DNA from: a virus
Strand: one strand, 5' to 3'
IMG/VR virus record: IMGVR_UViG_3300027836_000389
Span: 1 to 34,849 of that record
Length of the DNA stretch: 34,849 nt
Shown piece by piece: positions 7,009 to 14,011 of the stretch; position 1 is the first letter of the stretch, and each line of letters starts with the position of its first letter. A program made the position numbers and the translations under genes. The notes under the pieces are model-generated. The model ran no database searches. It was given only the letters and a program-made list of their open reading frames with translations, and was not told where the DNA came from.

Positions 7009-8213
7009 TTTTTTTTTGAGTCTGCTGTTTCGGGTTCGATAACTTCTGTCAAGTCCGGTTTAATCCGACCTTGGTCAAGAGCTGATTCAGGATGATACTT
7101 ACGTGCTTCTTCCTGGACCAGTTCTCGTTTCTCATCTTCGACAGCCTTTTCAGCTTCTTCGATCATTTTATTCCACTGGTCAATAGAAGTACCTTCTACT
7201 GTTTCCTCCGGCGCTGTTATATCACCTCCTAGTGCAGTCGACAGTGTTGGTGGAATTGTTTCTGTGTGTGTTTCTGCTAGCTGTTCAATTTTCTCAGCTA
7301 GATCAGGTTTAACTGTTTTAACAGCTTGAGCTATTTGATGTAGTTGCTCGTTAGTTAACGGTCCGTCATCCGGTTCGTATTTTGGGTCGTTATCTTTAGG
7401 AATATATTCTTGCGGCTGGGCCACAACATCGTTAATGCTTACAGGTGCTGGCTCGACCTTTTCTTTACGCCAGCCAAATGTCATCTGTGCGGCTAACAAC
7501 ATAATAACTGCTAGCGGATCAAACACTACAATAATTGTAATGATTACCCAAGTAACTGCTTTCTCTAAAAGTGTTTCATCTGTTGCGCCATAAACAAAAG
7601 CCGCAATATATTTTAAGGGGCCAACTTCTGCTTCCACTTTTCTGACTTCAGCACGTATGGGAGCGGCTTGGTCATTGAGTTGAGAAATGTTCTTTTGTTC
7701 CGCAACAATCTCTGCTTGAAGTCTAGCTCTTTCTTTAGCCTGACCTCTGCGTATCGCAACGGCTTTATCGGCACCTTTTTCATCAGCAGAGCGTGCCATA
7801 CTTTGATCGACAGCCTCATCCATTTGTTTAAGTGCTTTACGGTTTGCATCAATATTTTCCTTGCTTGTCTTAATCTTCTCGTCATAGATACTAATACGAC
7901 TTAGGACATCACCTGAGACTAAACTTTGGTCGCTGTGTGCTTTGGAAAGGAAACCAAAGATACCCATTGATGTGATAATCATCAATACAATGACTGCGGT
8001 AGTCATGTAGACTTTCATCAAGCGTGGAGCTTGTTCCCAATTGGCCTTAAGCCATGAGGCACATACTAACTTGGCTACTTCTAAAGCAGAACCCATAACT
8101 ATGATGGGAATAACTGCCGCAGAGAAGATAGCGGCCAAACCTACTACTGAGTAGTAGATTGCGACCGCCGAAATTGTTAAACCAGTTAAGAGTAGTAACC
8201 AGGCTAAAATCAT
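6954..8213 (-). CDS. Membrane protein with coiled coil, zero-frame product
   Basis: A 419-residue membrane protein. Three hydrophobic segments lie at about 1-22, 23-50 and 69-90, then a charged heptad-rich coiled coil at about 95-200, a fourth hydrophobic pair at about 219-246, and a long hydrophilic, Glu/Pro-rich C-terminal region. No enzymatic motif was seen. The architecture suggests a membrane-anchored scaffold or host-envelope protein. Near the 3' end the codons TCA AAA AAA AAG form a slippery site; in the zero frame 17 more codons follow to the stop at 6954. It starts 8 bases after the stop of the upstream gene. Confidence 0.8.
   Translation of the reverse strand: MILAWLLLLTGLTISAVAIYYSVVGLAAIFSAAVIPIIVMGSALEVAKLVCASWLKANWEQAPRLMKVYMTTAVIVLMIITSMGIFGFLSKAHSDQSLVSGDVLSRISIYDEKIKTSKENIDANRKALKQMDEAVDQSMARSADEKGADKAVAIRRGQAKERARLQAEIVAEQKNISQLNDQAAPIRAEVRKVEAEVGPLKYIAAFVYGATDETLLEKAVTWVIITIIVVFDPLAVIMLLAAQMTFGWRKEKVEPAPVSINDVVAQPQEYIPKDNDPKYEPDDGPLTNEQLHQIAQAVKTVKPDLAEKIEQLAETHTETIPPTLSTALGGDITAPEETVEGTSIDQWNKMIEEAEKAVEDEKRELVQEEARKYHPESALDQGRIKPDLTEVIEPETADSKKKTYMIKDQGGQIQIKNRE
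7008..7018 (-). other. Slippery A9 tract, candidate -1 frameshift or transcriptional slippage site
   Basis: Minus-strand TCAAAAAAAAAG reads tcA AAA AAA AAG in the zero frame, containing A_AAA_AAG (the dnaX-type heptamer). Seven bases downstream TGATC-AAG-GATCA can form a small 5-bp stem. The identical 12-mer occurs at the end of the gene at 22404. Confidence 0.6.
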
Positions 8214-8221
8214 TAATTGCC

Positions 8222-8863
8222 TTATTCTGCCGCGTCAGCTTCGTCAGCAGTAACTAACTCGGTGCCGTCGATTAATGCTACTGTTATGTCAGCTAATACG
8301 TTAGCGGCTGTGTCTGGTGCGGCTACTGTGACAGATAACATGTTATCTGTGCCTGCGGTTCCATTGTAAACGCGAGCATTTGCTGTTGTTGCGTCACGAA
8401 CACCGCGAACTACTAACTCTTCCAATCCTAAAAGGATAGTTGTAATAGCTACCGAACCGGCGTTGTTGTAAGAAGCAGATTCGGCATAGATAGCTGTTCT
8501 TATTGTGTTTAGCAAATCTTGTGCACGCTCGTATCTAACAGTAAATGCCAAACTAGTTGCTTGGCTATCGCCGGTTGTTTGACCGCCAACTTCAACGTCT
8601 AAAATCTGGCAGTCGCCCACGCCTGTTAAACGGTTGATGATATTGCGAAAACGCATATTACCACGTGCTCTGGCTGTACCTAGTGCTAGTGTAGTTGGTT
8701 TAGCTGTAATTTGGTTTACGCCTGTGCCTACGTTATCCGAGCTAGTTGGAGTAACGGCTCCGTTAGTTGTAGTATCTGCTGTTGGGTAACCTGACAAGTC
8801 AATAACAACTCTGTATAGACTTGGGCTTAATTGGTTAATATCTTGTACGAATCCTGATGGCAT
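8222..8863 (-). CDS. Probable virion structural protein
   Basis: A 213-residue protein of unknown family. It is rich in Thr, Ala, Val and Gly, has no hydrophobic segment, and mixes beta-type strands (YRVVIDLSGYPT, CQILDVEVGGQTT, SLAFTVRYERAQ) with one helix. Such composition is common in phage tail or head-decoration proteins. It has its own late box, a strong AAGGAG ribosome site, and a terminator just upstream that isolates it from the lysis genes, so strong late expression is likely. No homologue was recognised. Confidence 0.7.
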   Translation of the reverse strand: MPSGFVQDINQLSPSLYRVVIDLSGYPTADTTTNGAVTPTSSDNVGTGVNQITAKPTTLALGTARARGNMRFRNIINRLTGVGDCQILDVEVGGQTTGDSQATSLAFTVRYERAQDLLNTIRTAIYAESASYNNAGSVAITTILLGLEELVVRGVRDATTANARVYNGTAGTDNMLSVTVAAPDTAANVLADITVALIDGTELVTADEADAAE

Positions 8864-8888
8864 TTTGTATGCTCCTTAATGTATCTTA

Positions 8889-8896
8889 TATTTAGC
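8889..8896 (-). promoter_or_regulatory. Late promoter box GCTAAATA
   Basis: Lies 25 bases upstream of the ATG at 8863, with AAGGAG between them. It is directly downstream of the lysis-gene terminator. Confidence 0.6.
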
Positions 8897-8899
8897 GTG

Positions 8900-8937
8900 A
8901 AAACGCCTCTAAAGCAATTATACGTTAGAGACGTTTT
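8900..8937 (-). terminator. Intrinsic terminator after the holin-like gene
   Basis: A 12- to 13-bp stem (plus-strand arms AAACGCCTCTAA and TTAGAGACGTTT, one G-U wobble) with a 12-base loop. On the minus strand it is followed by a T run. It separates the endolysin-holin pair from the next late gene. Confidence 0.75.
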
Positions 8938-8946
8938 ATAAGCAAG

Positions 8947-9282
8947 TTATTTGAAAATAATCAATGCCATTATTGCGGCTTGTATAAAGAACCCAAAACC
9001 AATAGTAACTATGTTAAGTAAATCTTTCTGGATAGTAGCTTTGATAAACAAAGCAAATAAACCAGCCCAAACAAACAATACCAAGTCCACAGGTGGCATT
9101 TTGTCCGTTAGCCCTGTTAATATTGCTAGCATTGTTGGAATCGATGCCAAGTGTAATATGACAACAGCTATCCATCCCATTGTTTCGGCACTAAGATGTG
9201 GTGCGTGTTCTTTTAAATTTTTAACCCACATATCTAAATCGAAAATATCGTGAGCAATTTTCTTAATTTGACTTGAATTCAT
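8947..9282 (-). CDS. Small three-TM membrane protein, holin candidate
   Basis: A 111-residue protein with an amphipathic N-terminal part (1-33) and three hydrophobic segments at about 35-58, 65-83 and 90-110. It lies 8 bases after the cell-wall hydrolase gene, has a good AGGAG site, and is followed by a terminator. Position next to an endolysin and size make holin the best guess. No family motif was recognised, so the role is inference. Confidence 0.65.
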   Translation of the reverse strand: MNSSQIKKIAHDIFDLDMWVKNLKEHAPHLSAETMGWIAVVILHLASIPTMLAILTGLTDKMPPVDLVLFVWAGLFALFIKATIQKDLLNIVTIGFGFFIQAAIMALIIFK

Positions 9283-9290
9283 GTTGTCTC

Positions 9291-9821
9291 CTAGTTATAA
9301 AAAATATGACGGCCAATTTTTGCCACGGGCGGCTTACCCCATTTTGGATTAACATAATCGCCATGGAAATATAAAGCATTTTTAATTGATGGTAATCTAA
9401 ATCCTTCTAGTAGAACCTTTTTGGCTACTTCCATTGATTCAGTATACACCGGGCCGTTCATTGGCTTTTTAAGCGAAGCTGAACTACAATACCAACTGAA
9501 TTGGCAAAGTACCTTTTCGTACACTACATTCTTTTGATATACTACTTGGCAGATATCTGATGGAAATTCTCCACTCTCTGCCCTGTTGATTGTAACTTGT
9601 GCCACTGCGACCTTGCCTTCAAAAGGTTCGCCACCGGCTTCATGGTATATGTTACGAGCTAGACAGTCTAGTTGTTTCTGTCTTAATTGTGCTGTAACTG
9701 GGCTCGCTTGTTCGCGAACTGATTTAAGGGTTTCCAGTTTATAATTAACTGCCTTATACCCTGCTGTTGTAACTACTAGTATTGCTAGTAAAAACATTAC
9801 TATTTTGATAATGCGTATCAT
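9291..9821 (-). CDS. SleB/CwlJ-type cell wall hydrolase, signal-anchored endolysin
   Basis: A 176-residue Hydrolase_2 (SleB/CwlJ) domain protein. The core reads CLARNIYHEAGGEPFEGKVA (catalytic Glu candidate E61), VAQVTINRAESGEFPSDICQ, CQFSWYC and a C-terminal YFHGDYVNPKW with IGRHIFYN. This family cleaves peptidoglycan. Residues 5-24 form a single hydrophobic N-terminal segment without a clear signal-peptidase site, which fits a signal-arrest-release endolysin. AAAGGAG precedes the ATG. The holin candidate follows by 8 bases. Confidence 0.88.
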   Translation of the reverse strand: MIRIIKIVMFLLAILVVTTAGYKAVNYKLETLKSVREQASPVTAQLRQKQLDCLARNIYHEAGGEPFEGKVAVAQVTINRAESGEFPSDICQVVYQKNVVYEKVLCQFSWYCSSASLKKPMNGPVYTESMEVAKKVLLEGFRLPSIKNALYFHGDYVNPKWGKPPVAKIGRHIFYN

Positions 9822-9834
9822 TATGATTTCTCCT

Positions 9835-9963
9835 TTACGCTGGATCAGGAATCGCTAATTCCGTCATTTTAAAATGGCTCTGATACATCTCCTTGTGCGT
9901 TAAAAGCCTACTGCTTGTTTGTACACTCAAACCTTTTAAGGTACAATATATAGTTATCCTCAT
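9835..9963 (-). CDS. Possible 42-residue ORF in the gap before the endolysin
   Basis: An ATG at 9963 opens a 42-codon frame ending 13 bases before the endolysin start; an in-frame internal ATG at 9888 directly abuts AAGGAG. The product has no hydrophobic segment or known motif, and no strong ribosome site precedes the first ATG. It could be a small leader gene or simply an open leader. Low confidence. Confidence 0.2.
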   Translation of the reverse strand: MRITIYCTLKGLSVQTSSRLLTHKEMYQSHFKMTELAIPDPA

Positions 9964-10000
9964 ACAAATATGGTTAACAACTATTATAATGAAAAGCAGA

Positions 10001-10008
10001 TATTTATC
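10001..10008 (-). promoter_or_regulatory. Late promoter box GATAAATA upstream of the lysis genes
   Basis: GATAAATA overlaps the stop of the upstream gene and faces the endolysin, leaving a leader of about 170 bases. A TATAAT lies 21 bases further downstream but without a recognisable -35. Confidence 0.4.
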
Positions 10009-10399
10009 TTCTCATTCGAGAAATATCTACTGCCTGTTCATCACTAAACACAGGTACTGCGTTGCTCTTATGCATAGTAGCAATACCTTTAACCATGGTG
10101 CCTGTGTAAACTTTTGAAGGCTTAAGAACAGCATTGCCACCAGTGTCTACACTCTTAATATGAGCGGTAGTGTTGCGGCCTTCAGGAATTTTTAAACTGT
10201 AAGAACTGCTCAAAGAGGGCGCAGACAATGCCCGCTTCTTCTTTTTATCTTCAGCGTCTATAGCCCATCGCTTTTGTAGTTCCTTCCAACTTTCTTCCTG
10301 CTCACGTGCCTTTCTTGCGTGTTCTGCCGAAGCGAATTTCTTTTTACCTTTTTTCTTGCCAGTGGTACTTAGCCACGGACCTTCTAAATGCATACTCAA
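10004..10399 (-). CDS. Conserved basic phage protein of unknown function
   Basis: A 131-residue, Lys-rich hydrophilic protein beginning MSMHLEGPWLSTTGKKKGKK. The N-terminal motif HLEGPWLSTTGK is one I associate with hypothetical proteins of other phages; no function is known to me. A helical charged stretch follows (HARKAREQEESWKELQKRW), then a loose Ser/Lys region. The start is probably the TTG at 10399, placed 7 bases after GGAG; ATG at 10393 is the alternative. It has its own full-consensus promoter, suggesting early expression. Confidence 0.75.
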   Translation of the reverse strand: MSMHLEGPWLSTTGKKKGKKKFASAEHARKAREQEESWKELQKRWAIDAEDKKKKRALSAPSLSSSYSLKIPEGRNTTAHIKSVDTGGNAVLKPSKVYTGTMVKGIATMHKSNAVPVFSDEQAVDISRMRR

Positions 10400-10431
10400 A
10401 ATAAATCTCCAAAAGTAATAACAATACTAAT

Positions 10432-10460
10432 ATTATACTAGTAAAATCGAACTATGTCAA
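10432..10460 (-). promoter_or_regulatory. Consensus sigma70 promoter
   Basis: TTGACA (10460-10455), 17-base spacer, TATAAT (10437-10432) on the minus strand, directing the gene at 10004-10399. Full 12/12 match; expected start near 10425. Confidence 0.85.
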
Positions 10461-10466
10461 ATGTTG

Positions 10467-10793
10467 TTATACTCGAAAACTTTCTCCGCAACCGCATCGG
10501 TCACGTTCGTTTGGATTGATAAAATCAAATCCTTCATTAAGTCCATTGCGGACCCAATCCATTGTTACGCCATTTAAGTAGGCTAGACTTTTAGCGTCAA
10601 CTAACACTATAAAATCTGGATGCCCAAAATTTGTAACTCCTACTTCTGCGGTGTATTCGTCTACATATTCGATAGTATAAGCCAATCCACTACAACCGGT
10701 AGTTCTTACGCCCACTCGAATACCCACGCCCTTACCACGTTTTGCTAAATTCTGTTTGATTCGTTTACTGGCTGTGTCGGTTACGGTAATCAT
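10467..10793 (-). CDS. iscA: A-type Fe-S carrier protein IscA
   Basis: A 108-residue A-type carrier that accepts and transfers Fe-S clusters or iron. The three ligand cysteines are present: C34 in TTGCSGLAY, and C100 and C102 in DRCGCGESF. Length equals the bacterial family. The gene overlaps the 3' end of iscU by 29 bases in another frame, so the two are translated together. Possible clients are ferredoxin for heme oxygenase and bilin reductase; this is inference. Confidence 0.95.
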   Translation of the reverse strand: MITVTDTASKRIKQNLAKRGKGVGIRVGVRTTGCSGLAYTIEYVDEYTAEVGVTNFGHPDFIVLVDAKSLAYLNGVTMDWVRNGLNEGFDFINPNERDRCGCGESFRV

Positions 10794-11151
10794 TTACGGC
10801 CGCCTTAATAGCATCTTCTGCTAGAATTGAACAATGTATCTTAACTGGGGGTAAAGCTAGTTCTGTGGCGATTTCGGAGTTTTTGATTGTTCCTGCTTCG
10901 TCGAGTGTTTTACCTTTGAGCCATTCTGTAACGAGGCTCGAGCTTGCGATAGCCGATCCGCAGCCATACGTTTTAAATTTTGCATCTGTAATAATACCTG
11001 TATCATGATCCACCTTTATCTGTAGTTTCATAACATCACCGCAAGCAGGAGCACCTACCATGCCTGTGCCCACCGTTGGATCGTCCTTTTCAAACGATCC
11101 TACATTGCGTGGATTTTCGTAGTGATCAATAACTTTATCTGAATATGCCAT
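10765..11151 (-). CDS. iscU: Fe-S cluster scaffold IscU
   Basis: The 128-residue scaffold on which IscS assembles [2Fe-2S] clusters. C37 and D39 (APACGD), C63 (YGCGSAIAS) and H106-C107 (KIHCS) are all present, as is the chaperone-recognition motif LPPVK (100-104) bound by HscA-type Hsp70. The start MAYSDKVIDHYENPRN matches the family N-terminus, so the longer upstream ATG was rejected. No IscS, HscA/B or ferredoxin gene is in the window; the phage DnaK might substitute for HscA. A late-type box sits 4 bases before the ATG; no Shine-Dalgarno is seen. Confidence 0.95.
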   Translation of the reverse strand: MAYSDKVIDHYENPRNVGSFEKDDPTVGTGMVGAPACGDVMKLQIKVDHDTGIITDAKFKTYGCGSAIASSSLVTEWLKGKTLDEAGTIKNSEIATELALPPVKIHCSILAEDAIKAAVNDYRNRHSQ

Positions 11152-11155
11152 ACTA

Positions 11156-11163
11156 TATTTATT
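11156..11163 (-). promoter_or_regulatory. Late-type box AATAAATA abutting the iscU start
   Basis: AATAAATA overlaps the stop codon of the glycosyltransferase gene and ends 4 bases before the iscU ATG. It may be fortuitous AT-rich sequence, or a start site for a leaderless message. Confidence 0.25.
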
Positions 11164-11824
11164 TAAAAAAACCGGCCAATTTAAATTCAGTATGCCAATG
11201 TTCTGACATTGGAGTATTGGCAAACTCTTCAAAACAGGGTGTACCTAGTGTGTAGTGTATTAACTTGGCATCATTGTTTACACCGTATTCATCTGCTAGC
11301 CAATTCCATTCAACAGGTAACTCTCCAATATCATTATCCGTTAGCCAACTAAATCTATGTAAGTATTGCCCTGTTGAATTTTGTACAAATGCTGGGGACA
11401 ATATTTTGTGTGCTGGATGATTACAGTTCCATAATATAACACTTGACCAATTTTTACGTGGGTAATCTTCGTTCTTCGCATTAAGATATTTGGTGGACAT
11501 TTTAGTCTTGTAGTCGTGTTTAACAACCATTACAGCTTTTGAGTTGTCTTTTAAATTCCAAAGATTAATAATGTCGTCTTGTAAAATCATATCGCCATCG
11601 ATAAAGATTGCCCATCCGTTATAATTCATTAAGTGCGGTACAAGGAATCGTGTGTATACAAATTCGTTACTAGTGTCGGTATGAGTTTCAGTATAATCAT
11701 CTAACAAGTTCAATGCCAATGGTATAATACTTACAGGTTGTGTAGATTTTCTAATTATACTATTGGCACACACATGATAGGCAATAGTTTCTTTAACATC
11801 ATATCCAACAAACACTGGAATCAT
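11159..11824 (-). CDS. Glycosyltransferase (GT-A fold, GT8-like)
   Basis: A 221-residue putative glycosyltransferase. The N-terminal IPVFVGYDVKETIAYHVCAN resembles GT8-like and hypothetical phage transferases; FIDGDMILQDDI supplies the DxD metal/nucleotide-sugar motif; a late HYTLGTPCFEEF contributes a His typical of the metal site. No membrane segment. It overlaps the upstream gene by 4 bases (ATGA). Likely targets are phage DNA, virion proteins or host surface sugars; the sequence does not decide. Confidence 0.75.
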   Translation of the reverse strand: MIPVFVGYDVKETIAYHVCANSIIRKSTQPVSIIPLALNLLDDYTETHTDTSNEFVYTRFLVPHLMNYNGWAIFIDGDMILQDDIINLWNLKDNSKAVMVVKHDYKTKMSTKYLNAKNEDYPRKNWSSVILWNCNHPAHKILSPAFVQNSTGQYLHRFSWLTDNDIGELPVEWNWLADEYGVNNDAKLIHYTLGTPCFEEFANTPMSEHWHTEFKLAGFFK

Positions 11825-12666
11825 CCCGGAGTCTCAAAAGAATTTTTATGTATTACTGTTAATGTGTCCGAGTCGTATGATTTACCAATCATTGCTAAGA
11901 TTACAGCTTTACATATTATCCCCGACCAATCATCAATCAGTTGTTCGTTCTTAATATAGATTTGGATGTTAGCATCCTGTTCGCTAGCATACCAAGGTTT
12001 AAGTAAACTAATGTTAGAAAAAATGCTAAAGGAAGAACTAATCACTCGTCTGTAGATAAAGTATTGCCACTTTGTTATGTTAGGCTTAACTGATACAACA
12101 TCGAGATTAACGTGTGGAATTATCGAACCGTGATCCGCCACTAGTTCAATCTCCATATCATCCTTACGTGCTAGCAACTCGTCTTGAGTAACTACTTTCA
12201 TGGCTTTCATAAAATCAAACTCAGCGCCACCTGTGTTAAAATATAAACATTTCACATCCAATGTTTCTTGAAATAGTTTTATAACACGATTGCGTATTGA
12301 TCCAGGATGTACTACTTGTTGTTGTATTCTGGGATTATAATGAACTGCTAACGGATGCTTGAATCCATATTTAAAAAATGAATCAACTAGCCAACATACT
12401 TTAGGAAAGGTACGATGAATCAACTCAACAGGCAAATGCTCGTTAAGATGTTGTTTGCTTCGAAAGTATTTGTTAATTGGATCTAGTAAAGGATCAGAAG
12501 TGTTTAATACTAATTGAGTTTTATCAATGTTGCCCAGATATAAATTCTCTGTAGGGCGTTTGTATTTGTAAAAAAAATCTATCCTTTCAGTAGTACCAAA
12601 AATAGGAATAGTTTCAAGATGAAACGGAACCTTATCTGGTAATGTGTAAGGATAGAAATTTCTCAT
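11821..12666 (-). CDS. Uncharacterised protein coupled to the glycosyltransferase
   Basis: A 281-residue soluble protein with no recognised domain. Noticeable segments are ERIDFFYKYKRPTENLYLG, VHPGSIRNRVIKLF and a C-terminal VILAMIGKSYDSDTLTVIHK. The four-base overlap with the glycosyltransferase gene suggests the two act together, perhaps in sugar-nucleotide or acceptor handling. It begins 7 bases after the histone H1-like gene. Confidence 0.7.
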   Translation of the reverse strand: MRNFYPYTLPDKVPFHLETIPIFGTTERIDFFYKYKRPTENLYLGNIDKTQLVLNTSDPLLDPINKYFRSKQHLNEHLPVELIHRTFPKVCWLVDSFFKYGFKHPLAVHYNPRIQQQVVHPGSIRNRVIKLFQETLDVKCLYFNTGGAEFDFMKAMKVVTQDELLARKDDMEIELVADHGSIIPHVNLDVVSVKPNITKWQYFIYRRVISSSFSIFSNISLLKPWYASEQDANIQIYIKNEQLIDDWSGIICKAVILAMIGKSYDSDTLTVIHKNSFETPG

Positions 12667-12673
12667 AAGCCAT

Positions 12674-12871
12674 TTACTTGGCCGCTGGTTTACGTTCGTT
12701 CTTAACTGCGGTCACATCGTTACGTGTTTCTTTGCATAACTTTGCTAATTCTTGTAAGTGTTTGCGGACACGAGTTCCTGCCGCGCCAACTTCTTTGTCG
12801 TAGAATTTTTCGAAGTCGCCTTCCATTGCTTCTACTAATGCTGTAAATTCTGAATATTTGTTTGTAGCCAT
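12674..12871 (-). CDS. Histone H1-like (Hc1-type) DNA-binding protein
   Basis: A 65-residue helical basic protein matching the pattern of bacterial histone H1-like/Hc1 proteins: FTALVEAMEGDFEKFYDKEV, then GAAGTRVRKHLQELAKLCKETRNDV and a Lys-rich end. Such proteins bind DNA non-specifically and could help compact phage or host DNA. It has its own sigma70-type promoter, and the transcript would start with a small hairpin. Confidence 0.8.
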   Translation of the reverse strand: MATNKYSEFTALVEAMEGDFEKFYDKEVGAAGTRVRKHLQELAKLCKETRNDVTAVKNERKPAAK

Positions 12872-12890
12872 TTTATTAATCCTTTATATG

Positions 12891-12905
12891 AAGTACAGAG
12901 TACTT
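12891..12905 (-). repeat. Palindrome at the transcription start of the histone H1-like gene
   Basis: AAGTAC-TCT-GTACTT, 6-bp arms and a 3-base loop, beginning at the predicted +1 (near 12905). It is either an operator or a 5'-terminal RNA hairpin. Confidence 0.5.
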
Positions 12906-12911
12906 ATATCT

Positions 12912-12940
12912 ACTGTAACAGGGTGGAAAATAAATGTCAA
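12912..12940 (-). promoter_or_regulatory. Sigma70-type promoter of the histone H1-like gene
   Basis: TTGACA (12940-12935), 17-base spacer, TACAGT (12917-12912). The -35 is perfect and the -10 is weaker (4/6). Confidence 0.65.
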
Positions 12941-12949
12941 CAGTTTTGA

Positions 12950-13207
12950 TTAATCATCAGGCTGATTAACAAAGACATTTGAACTGCCCGTAGCAATAAC
13001 TTGGCCTTTGTTTGTACTGTCAGCTTTTCGTGCTACGCCTAAGTTTTCGGCAAATACAGTAGTCGATGCTCCAATTACTATTGCTCCTTGAGAAGTTTTA
13101 GAAACTGTTTGTATTGCTAAATTTTGATTGTTAACAAAAACGGTATTGGCTCCGGTAATTATTGGAACCCCTCCCGCAACATCTAAATTGACCCGGGCCG
13201 CTCTCAT
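12950..13207 (-). CDS. PAAR-like protein
   Basis: An 85-residue protein with PAAR-like repeats: IITGANTVFVNNQNLAI, IVIGASTTVFAENLGVARK and VIATGSSNVFVNQPD. PAAR proteins cap the tail spike of contractile injection machines such as myovirus baseplates. The start chosen (ATG 13207) falls one base after the stop of the preceding gene and gives MRAARVNLD, close to usual PAAR starts; longer in-frame starts overlap the upstream gene. It has few of the His/Cys zinc ligands seen in classic PAAR tips. Confidence 0.7.
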   Translation of the reverse strand: MRAARVNLDVAGGVPIITGANTVFVNNQNLAIQTVSKTSQGAIVIGASTTVFAENLGVARKADSTNKGQVIATGSSNVFVNQPDD

Positions 13208-13208
13208 G

Positions 13209-13979
13209 TTAGCCAACATTGCCTGGTATTGTTGCATTACCGGACATGATGATGTTTTGATCAGCAGCCGCATCAATTGCTACAGCAACCACCTTCTCTT
13301 TGATAAAGAATCCTTCCACATACAGTTTAACATCTCCGTAAGCAGTTTTAAACCAATTGCCAATTGCTGATTCAGCAACCCAACCCAATACCGCCGTCGA
13401 CCCGTAACTAAGAGCTTTGGCACCAACTTCTTCGATGGCACCAATTGCTACTACTTGGCCGTTAATCATGCTATAATCTGCTAGATTTGCTTTGATAGTT
13501 TCAAAGGTAACCTCAGGTGTTACTACAGTTTTCTTAAGGCCCGCGGCCTCTTGTGCTGCCTCAGTAGTCAGCTGACTATGTTTATTATTTTTAGCTTGAT
13601 CCGCAAATGCCATCTTTGTAGTAACTGACATTGAGCCTGCGTGACTTGATATGCTGGCTAATCCTCGAGCAACTACTTCCATTTTGTTAGCTAGCACGCC
13701 TACATTACCGTTTAATGTTTTTAATAATTCGTTAGTGGACCCAAGCTGTTTAACCAGTAATCCAGTGCTACCAGCTGCAGACGACAAACTGGCTGCTGCA
13801 GACCCGGGTTCCTTACAAGCTAGGCTAGAAAATTGATACTGTAATCCGTTAATTTCTTCTGCAATTGCGTTTAATTCTAAGTTATAACCTTGCTGGTAGA
13901 AAAATCCGTTAGTATAACCTGTTACTGAGCCTGCGGCATACTGTACTGGAGCAACAGGGACAAATGGAATGTATGGCAT
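13209..13979 (-). CDS. Probable virion protein upstream of the PAAR-like protein
   Basis: A 256-residue protein, N-terminus MPYIPFVPVAPVQYAAGSVT, then a long Ala/Ser/Gly-rich helical region (about 50-130) and a C-terminal part with repeated hydrophobic helices. No signal peptide or catalytic motif. The TATAAATA late promoter, AAGGAAA ribosome site and coupling to the PAAR-like gene suggest a baseplate or spike-associated protein. Family not recognised. Confidence 0.7.
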   Translation of the reverse strand: MPYIPFVPVAPVQYAAGSVTGYTNGFFYQQGYNLELNAIAEEINGLQYQFSSLACKEPGSAAASLSSAAGSTGLLVKQLGSTNELLKTLNGNVGVLANKMEVVARGLASISSHAGSMSVTTKMAFADQAKNNKHSQLTTEAAQEAAGLKKTVVTPEVTFETIKANLADYSMINGQVVAIGAIEEVGAKALSYGSTAVLGWVAESAIGNWFKTAYGDVKLYVEGFFIKEKVVAVAIDAAADQNIIMSGNATIPGNVG

Positions 13980-14003
13980 AATAATTTCCTTAAACTATAG
14001 CTA

Positions 14004-14011
14004 TATTTATA
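14004..14011 (-). promoter_or_regulatory. Consensus late promoter TATAAATA
   Basis: Exact TATAAATA on the minus strand, overlapping the stop of the preceding gene. Expected start near 13998, giving a short leader with AAGGAAA before the ATG at 13979. Confidence 0.75.

Noticed and set aside
7008-7018. Simple pseudogene (frameshift mutation) explanation for the split frames at both A9 tracts
   Set aside because: Kept only as an alternative: the -1 frames are open exactly from the slippery codon and the same 12-mer occurs at both sites, which favours recoding or a length error over decay.
9822-10003. tRNA gene in the gap upstream of the endolysin
   Set aside because: No cloverleaf, TTCGA arm or CCA end could be found there or in the other gaps of the window.
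13205-13276. Longer start (13276 or 13237) for the PAAR-like gene
   Set aside because: It would overlap the upstream gene and lacks a ribosome site; ATG 13207 just after the upstream stop gives the expected PAAR-like N-terminus.
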